This document shows, piece by piece, positions 19,404-23,440 of a DNA stretch of 23,440 bases. The notes under the pieces were generated by a model that had not been told where the DNA came from, did no database searches, and was given only the letters and a program-made list of their open reading frames with translations. How positions within the stretch are numbered: position 1 is the stretch's first letter; every line of letters begins with the position of its first letter. Source of the stretch: Plakobranchus ocellatus (Eukaryota > Mollusca > Gastropoda > Plakobranchidae); contig BLXT01002128.1 of assembly GCA_019648995.1 (NCBI GenBank), forward strand, positions 173,858 to 197,297. Reading direction: 5' to 3'. The position numbers and the translations under genes were made by a program.

Positions 19404-19569
19404 GGGCCGGTCTATTGGGCAGTGGCTGAACCTAGCCAAAAGTACATGAACATCTCGGCAGACATAATAGATGCCACAGAATTTTTGTTTGGCATATCTG
19501 TAGAGTACAAAACCACACAGAAATGGTCACCAATCTTTTGGACCAGTTGCCTGTATGATAATAGGGCAG
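19404..19569 (+). CDS. Exon 9: second half of D5 (FNIII)
   Basis: The acceptor TTTAG ends at 19403, phase 0. The donor GTGAGT at 19570 leaves G, phase 1. Residues 416-470. It opens G-P-V-Y-W-A-V-A-E-P, continues Y-M-N-I-S-A-D-I-I-D-A-T, then E-F-L-F-G-I-S-V-E-Y (strand F, matching the F/Y-x-x-G-I-S-V pattern of membrane-proximal cytokine-receptor FNIII domains), and ends S-C-L-Y-D-N-R-A. N-I-S is a glycosylation candidate. The cysteine near the end may pair with one of those in exon 8. Its in-frame reading depends on the phase-0 join to exon 8. Confidence 0.88.
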
Positions 19570-22500
19570 GTGAGTAAATCCTAGAGTTCTTTTTTTAGTG
19601 CAGCAAGATGATTTTAAGTTATACAATTGGTATAAATCAAATTGTCATGAGACCAATCCAAATATTTCATAAGTTGTAGTTTGAAAAAAAAAGTATGTTT
19701 TCATGATTTTTTTCTCACTAAAGTTTTCTAAAAAAAAAAAAAACAAGCCATATCAGTACTTAAAACGTGTGTCAAAATAATTGTATTTTTGGATAAAGAA
19801 TTAGCCTATGTATCCAAGGTGGAGGGTGAGGCCAAATTTTTAGGGGTCATTTTTGACCAAAAATTAACATTTAAAAACCATGTTGCGTATTTAAAGAAAA
19901 AATGCTAAAAAGCATTAAATTTATTGCGCGTCGTGGGCCATACGGACTAGGGTGTGGATAGAGCCACCCTTCTTAAGCTTTACCGCGCCCTAGTCCAGTC
20001 CAACTTGGACTACAGAAGCGTACTATATGGATCAATGAAAAAACACTTTCTGAGCGCCCTGGACTCTATACATCATCAGGGCCTTCGAATTGCCCTCAGG
20101 GCCTTCAGAACGTCACCTATTAAAAGCTTGTACGCCGAGGCTGGGGAGCCCTCTCTTGAGCGTCGGCGTATCAAGCTAGCTTTTAATTATGTATTAAAAC
20201 TAAAATCATTGCCTCGTAATCCGTGCTATGACGTTGTATTTGAAGCTCTGTTGTCTGACTTTTCTGCTGATTCAAAGTCAGAACCCAATCTTGTCGCCAG
20301 TACTTTTGAACATATTAAGAATGCTAAAATCAACCTAAAAACTATTGATAATTTACATGTCCAGTGCCCTCCACCTTGGGAGGAGCACAGGATTAACATT
20401 GATATCTCTTTAACTGAACAAAATAAAGGAAATACCAGCGAGGTGGCCTATAGAAAAGAATTTTGTAGAATTAAAGAAAAATTTTCAAACCATTATGCTG
20501 TTTTTACTGACAGCTCTAAACTGGAGGAAAAGGTTGCGGCCACAGCCTATTTCCTGGAACACCCAGATCGCACGAAGGCAACTCGCCTGAGAGACGGGGC
20601 ATCTGTTTTCAGTGCCGAGCTAGAGGGAATAGCCCTCACGCTCACAGAAATTAAAAAACTCACTAAATATCACAAAACTTTGTTATTTACACTGACAGCC
20701 TGTCAGCCTTACAGGCTATCCAAAGCAAAAATTTCAAAGTAATACTAATAGATATCAGGCGCCTGTACCATTTAATCCGAAAATTTCCACCCTATGTTCA
20801 CATCTCTTTTGTCTGGATTCCTGCTCACGTAGGCATCCAGGGGAATGAGAATGTGGACAGACTCGCAAAAGCAGCCCTAACTAGAGCATCACGCTCGGGA
20901 AAACTCATTTTCTGGTCCGATCTAAAACCTAAAATAAACGCTTACATCCACTCCGTCTGGCAAAAAAATTGGGATGCTGAGGGAGCAAAACAGCTCCACG
21001 AAGTGCTCCCCAACTTGGGCGAAGACCTCCAGAGCTACCTTTTAAAAAATAAGGAACAGCCTTTTTGCTATGCCTGTGACAGCCTTTACATGTCCGTCAT
21101 ATTTTAATTGAATGCCCAGACTTTCAAGACACCAGGAGGAAATACTTCAGTGTAACTGACCTGTACAGGCTTTTCCGAGAGGTCAATCTCTCTTGCATAG
21201 TGGGTTACTTAAAAGGACCTCGGTGTCTATGGAAATATCTGAGGCTTTGTACAGATTCCTTTTAAAGTTTTTCTTCATATACTCTGTTGAATTTTTAATG
21301 GTTTTCTGTCTTTGTTTTAATTTGCTTGAGCATCTGACAGAAGCCTACGAGAGAGACTGAATGAACAGAAACCCTGAGATCGCCGCTTAATGGTGGACTG
21401 GGTATACCAATAATCAATCAATCAATCCAATTGAATTGGCTAATGATTTTAGAGTAAGCTGTAACAACAAATTGAAATATTTGAGGGATATTTTTTTCAG
21501 TGGAAAAGTTTACCACCATAGTTTTGCTTTGGTCATTAAATAGTTGGCGCCCAAAAGGCTCTTCTCCCTTCCCTCATTCACGTACATTTTTAATTATAGT
21601 CATACAAATTACACCAGGTACTTATGATTGCATGAAGAAGTATCTGATAAAATGCCTAAACTTTAATCATATGTCTTCTGCTAAAAAAAAAAAAGGTAAG
21701 AAAACTGGACAGAATCAAATGTGTTTGAGAATTAGAGCTGGATCCTGTTTATATAAATTATGTTCAGACACTGACAAAACGTTTCAAATGTAGGAGTTAC
21801 AAAAATAAACATTTTTTCCACTAAGTAAAATTGAAAGTTCTCGCCTATGATATAAGAGCGCTAGGAATCTAGATCTGCCATGAATTGTTGACAGTTCATC
21901 AAACAGTGCAAACAAGGGGACTTAACCACATAATATCACACTGGCAATTGTCACTTGGCTTTAGACCTAAAAAAAAAAACCTGCCAAACAGACACAAGAG
22001 ATGTGCTTGTCTCGCTGCTACAATTTAGGATAAATGTTAAGCAGTAATTTAAGAGACGCAAGAATTCCCATATGTTCATGACATAAGCTGTAGGAGTTGT
22101 GGTGGAGAATAGAGTTGTATTTCTTTGCTTCGGTTGCAAACAAACTTGGCACTTTTGTGAATCAATGGGATACCACAACTCAGCTCGTGATTGGAACTTT
22201 GAATAACTCATCAGGAAAGAAAACAACACATCATATCACAATTCAAAGAGTTAGAGGCATGAAAGAGAATTTGAGGTTAAAGAAGACTAAAATGATTTTC
22301 TAAAGTGAGGCCTGATCATTCATCTGAAAGAATTGTAATTTTTTTCAATTTGGGTCGAGATTTGCATTTGGAAAAAATTATCCTGGCGACATATATTCTG
22401 TAACAAATATTTGTAAGCACACTATAATCGCTATATATATACATTTTACTTTGTCATTCTAAAGTTGGTCTTTGTTTTGTTTATTTTTGGGTTTTGTTGT

Positions 22501-22758
22501 TTTGTTTTTTTTCTTTTTAATAAATTTTAAAAAGTCATTTGTTGTCATTGTTTTAATGAAAACTTTAAGAATAGTATGTTAACATTTATGCAGCTTTCAA
22601 CTGTCTCTCTCTTAATGTCATGGATTCATCAAACTTAATTTCAAATTTCAAATAAAACTTTTATCCCCCTAAAAAATGACTCACATTTGCCACACTGAAA
22701 TTCACAATGTACACATCATATGTTGCAAGAATCCCACATTTCTTATGCTCATTTGTAG
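19570..22758 (+). other. Intron 9 (phase 1), contains an I-group LINE
   Basis: A 3189-bp intron with donor GTGAGT and acceptor TCATTTGTAG ending at 22758. The LINE at about 19750-21428 lies in the sense orientation. From 21429 to 22758 nothing is recognised. Open frames at 21500-21793, 21951-22229 and 22097-22303 have no domain signature. Confidence 0.7.
19750..21428 (+). pseudogene. 5'-truncated I-group LINE fragment (RT thumb, RNase H, Cys knuckle, CAAT tail)
   Basis: One frame runs from about 19762 with F-L-G-V-I-F-D at about 19840 and L-L-K-L-Y-R-A-L-V near 19972, the end of a non-LTR reverse transcriptase. It is interrupted by TAA at 19906 and TAG at 19948. An RNase H domain follows: F-T-D-S-S near 20503, S-A-E-L-E near 20620, T-D-S-L-S near 20692 after a frameshift, and G-N-E-N-V-D-R-L near 20845. 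Then C-Y-A-C near 21070 and, after another frameshift near 21090, H-I-L-I-E-C-P. RNase H inside the ORF places it in the I superfamily (I/Ingi/Nimb-like). The catalytic part of the RT is absent, the mark of 5' truncation. It ends in a TCAA/CAAT repeat at about 21409-21428. Confidence 0.88.
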
Positions 22759-22874
22759 GGGCTGAAACATTGAAGCCAAGTCTTGAAATCGGTCCGTTAA
22801 TCTGCAGTGACATTAGTGTTAAAACAAACACTGACCCATGGGAAAGAATGGGACAGAAATCAGTAGTGCTAGAG
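22759..22874 (+). CDS. Exon 10: first half of D6 (FNIII)
   Basis: The acceptor TTTGTAG ends at 22758. The phase-1 join (G|GG) makes Gly471, and the donor GTAGGG at 22875 is phase 0. Residues 471-509. It reads K-P-S-L-E-I-G-P near the start and G-Q-K-S-V-V-L-E at the end, where the next exon should begin with the B-strand tryptophan. The size, 116 nt, and the phase 1-in, 0-out pattern match exons 6 and 8, which start D4 and D5. The splice-site sequences are weaker than elsewhere and the motif is shorter, so this is the least certain exon. Confidence 0.72.
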
Positions 22875-23440
22875 GTAGGGTAGAGGGATAAAGATAGATG
22901 GACACTCTCTCCGCACTCACCAAAGCAGCATCATTGATCAGTGGATCAGGTGATGAGACGACATCATAATACGTAAGGATTTTTCACCAGTAGGACTAAT
23001 ACAAGAATAGGGGAAGTTTATTTTTTGTGGCTTGTGCCCTGACACAGTTTGAGGGAAGCATTGGTGCATGGGCTAAGAGTCCTCCTCATTTCCTTATCCG
23101 TCGAAAGGAGACAATATTTCACCTTTCAACTTGTGTTTCTCAGTGTATCCCCCGCTCATCTTTTCCACTCTAGAATTTTCCAGATTGGCATTTATAACAA
23201 GATAATTCTACTACAATAGTGAGCGTTGAATGCTACAAAAAATCATTTGCACTGAATTTTTAAGCACAGATTTGAAATTTTAAATTTAGAGTGTGGGCAA
23301 TTTATGAGACATGTGCTCAAAGCAGCATAATAAAAACTTCCTCAATGGAGCAGAGACATTGAATGTCTCTCTCCTTTATGATGTTTGCATGAGGTATTAA
23401 CGAATGTAGAAATTAGTTATCAATCATTTTGTTGGTGCTG
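22875..23440 (+). other. Start of intron 10, nothing recognised
   Basis: The receptor must continue with a phase-0 exon opening near the D6 B-strand tryptophan. The AG sites at about 23143, 23173 and 23190 were tried and lead to early stops or text without FNIII character, so the next exon is presumably beyond the window. Confidence 0.6.

Larger units (their letters stand above)
2555..22874 (+). other. gp130/IL6ST-like class I cytokine receptor gene, partial (10 internal exons)
   Basis: Gene-level entry. Exons 2555-2726, 3016-3154, 4694-4857, 7942-8093, 8613-8766, 9554-9642, 17632-17836, 18563-18732, 19404-19569 and 22759-22874 join in phase to 1527 nt, 509 codons, with no stop. Domain order is Ig half, D2, D3, D4, D5, half D6. 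This is the architecture of the IL-6 receptor family signal transducers (gp130, LIFR, LEPR), single-pass surface receptors that bind helical cytokines and signal through JAK/STAT. Seen: C68-x10-C79-T-W in D2, a YWSDPL box at residues 246-251 in place of WSxWS, and several N-x-S/T glycosylation sites. Known for the family: D2-D3 bind ligand and D4-D6 position the membrane. Inferred: the missing 5' end carries the signal peptide and first Ig half, and the missing 3' end carries D6b, the membrane helix and the box1/box2 tail. The ligand is unknown. Drosophila Domeless is a more distant alternative comparison. No promoter or terminal exon is visible. Confidence 0.88.

Noticed and set aside
21500-22303. 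Open frames of 97, 92 and 68 codons in intron 9
   Set aside because: No recognisable motif, overlapping on opposite strands, and no matching splice phase to exons 9 and 10.
23130-23200. A possible exon 11 after CTCAG near 23143
   Set aside because: The phase-0 translation meets a stop within about ten codons and has no FNIII text or leading tryptophan.

Overview
This is a window of eukaryotic, intron-rich, AT-rich genomic DNA. It comes from an invertebrate animal, most likely a mollusc and plausibly a gastropod. That assignment is inference. It rests on the low gene density, GT-AG introns, tRNA-derived SINEs, decayed LINEs of types common in molluscan genomes, and a scattered TCTAGATC word that I associate with gastropods. 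There is no bacterial, phage or CRISPR content.

The only host gene I can support is on the + strand and runs through nearly the whole window. It has ten internal exons between 2555 and 22874. The exons splice in consistent phase into 1527 nt (509 codons) with no internal stop. They encode the ectodomain of a gp130/IL6ST-like (LIFR/LEPR-type, 'tall') class I cytokine receptor. In order these are the second half of an N-terminal Ig domain (D1), the two-domain cytokine-binding module D2-D3 with the C-x10-C-x-W signature and a degenerate WSxWS box (Y-W-S-D-P-L), two complete membrane-proximal FNIII domains (D4, D5), and the first half of D6. The signal peptide and first half of the Ig domain should lie upstream of base 1. 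The rest of D6, the transmembrane helix and the JAK/STAT-binding tail should lie beyond 23440. Every domain boundary I can see is a phase-1 intron. The introns inside D3, D4 and D5 are phase 0, and the one inside D2 is phase 2.

Layout: 1-2554, upstream intron or flank with a minus-strand tRNA-SINE and a ~72-bp tandem repeat. 2555-4857, exons 1-3 (Ig end, D2). 4858-7941, large intron with a possible SINE. 7942-9642, exons 4-6 (D3, first half of D4). 9643-17631, an 8-kb intron filled with mobile DNA: a 1.9-kb non-autonomous transposon with terminal inverted repeats and target duplication, a pair of ~200-bp direct repeats, and a 2.1-kb decayed LINE with reverse transcriptase and restriction-like endonuclease, itself hit by a ~55-bp LINE-tail insertion. 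17632-19569, exons 7-9 (second half of D4, D5). 19570-22758, intron with a 1.7-kb 5'-truncated I-group LINE. 22759-22874, exon 10. 22875-23440, intron with nothing recognisable.

The retroelements relate to each other: the I-group LINE, the short tail insertion and the 5' SINE share a 3'-tail sequence, which suggests that this LINE mobilises the SINE.
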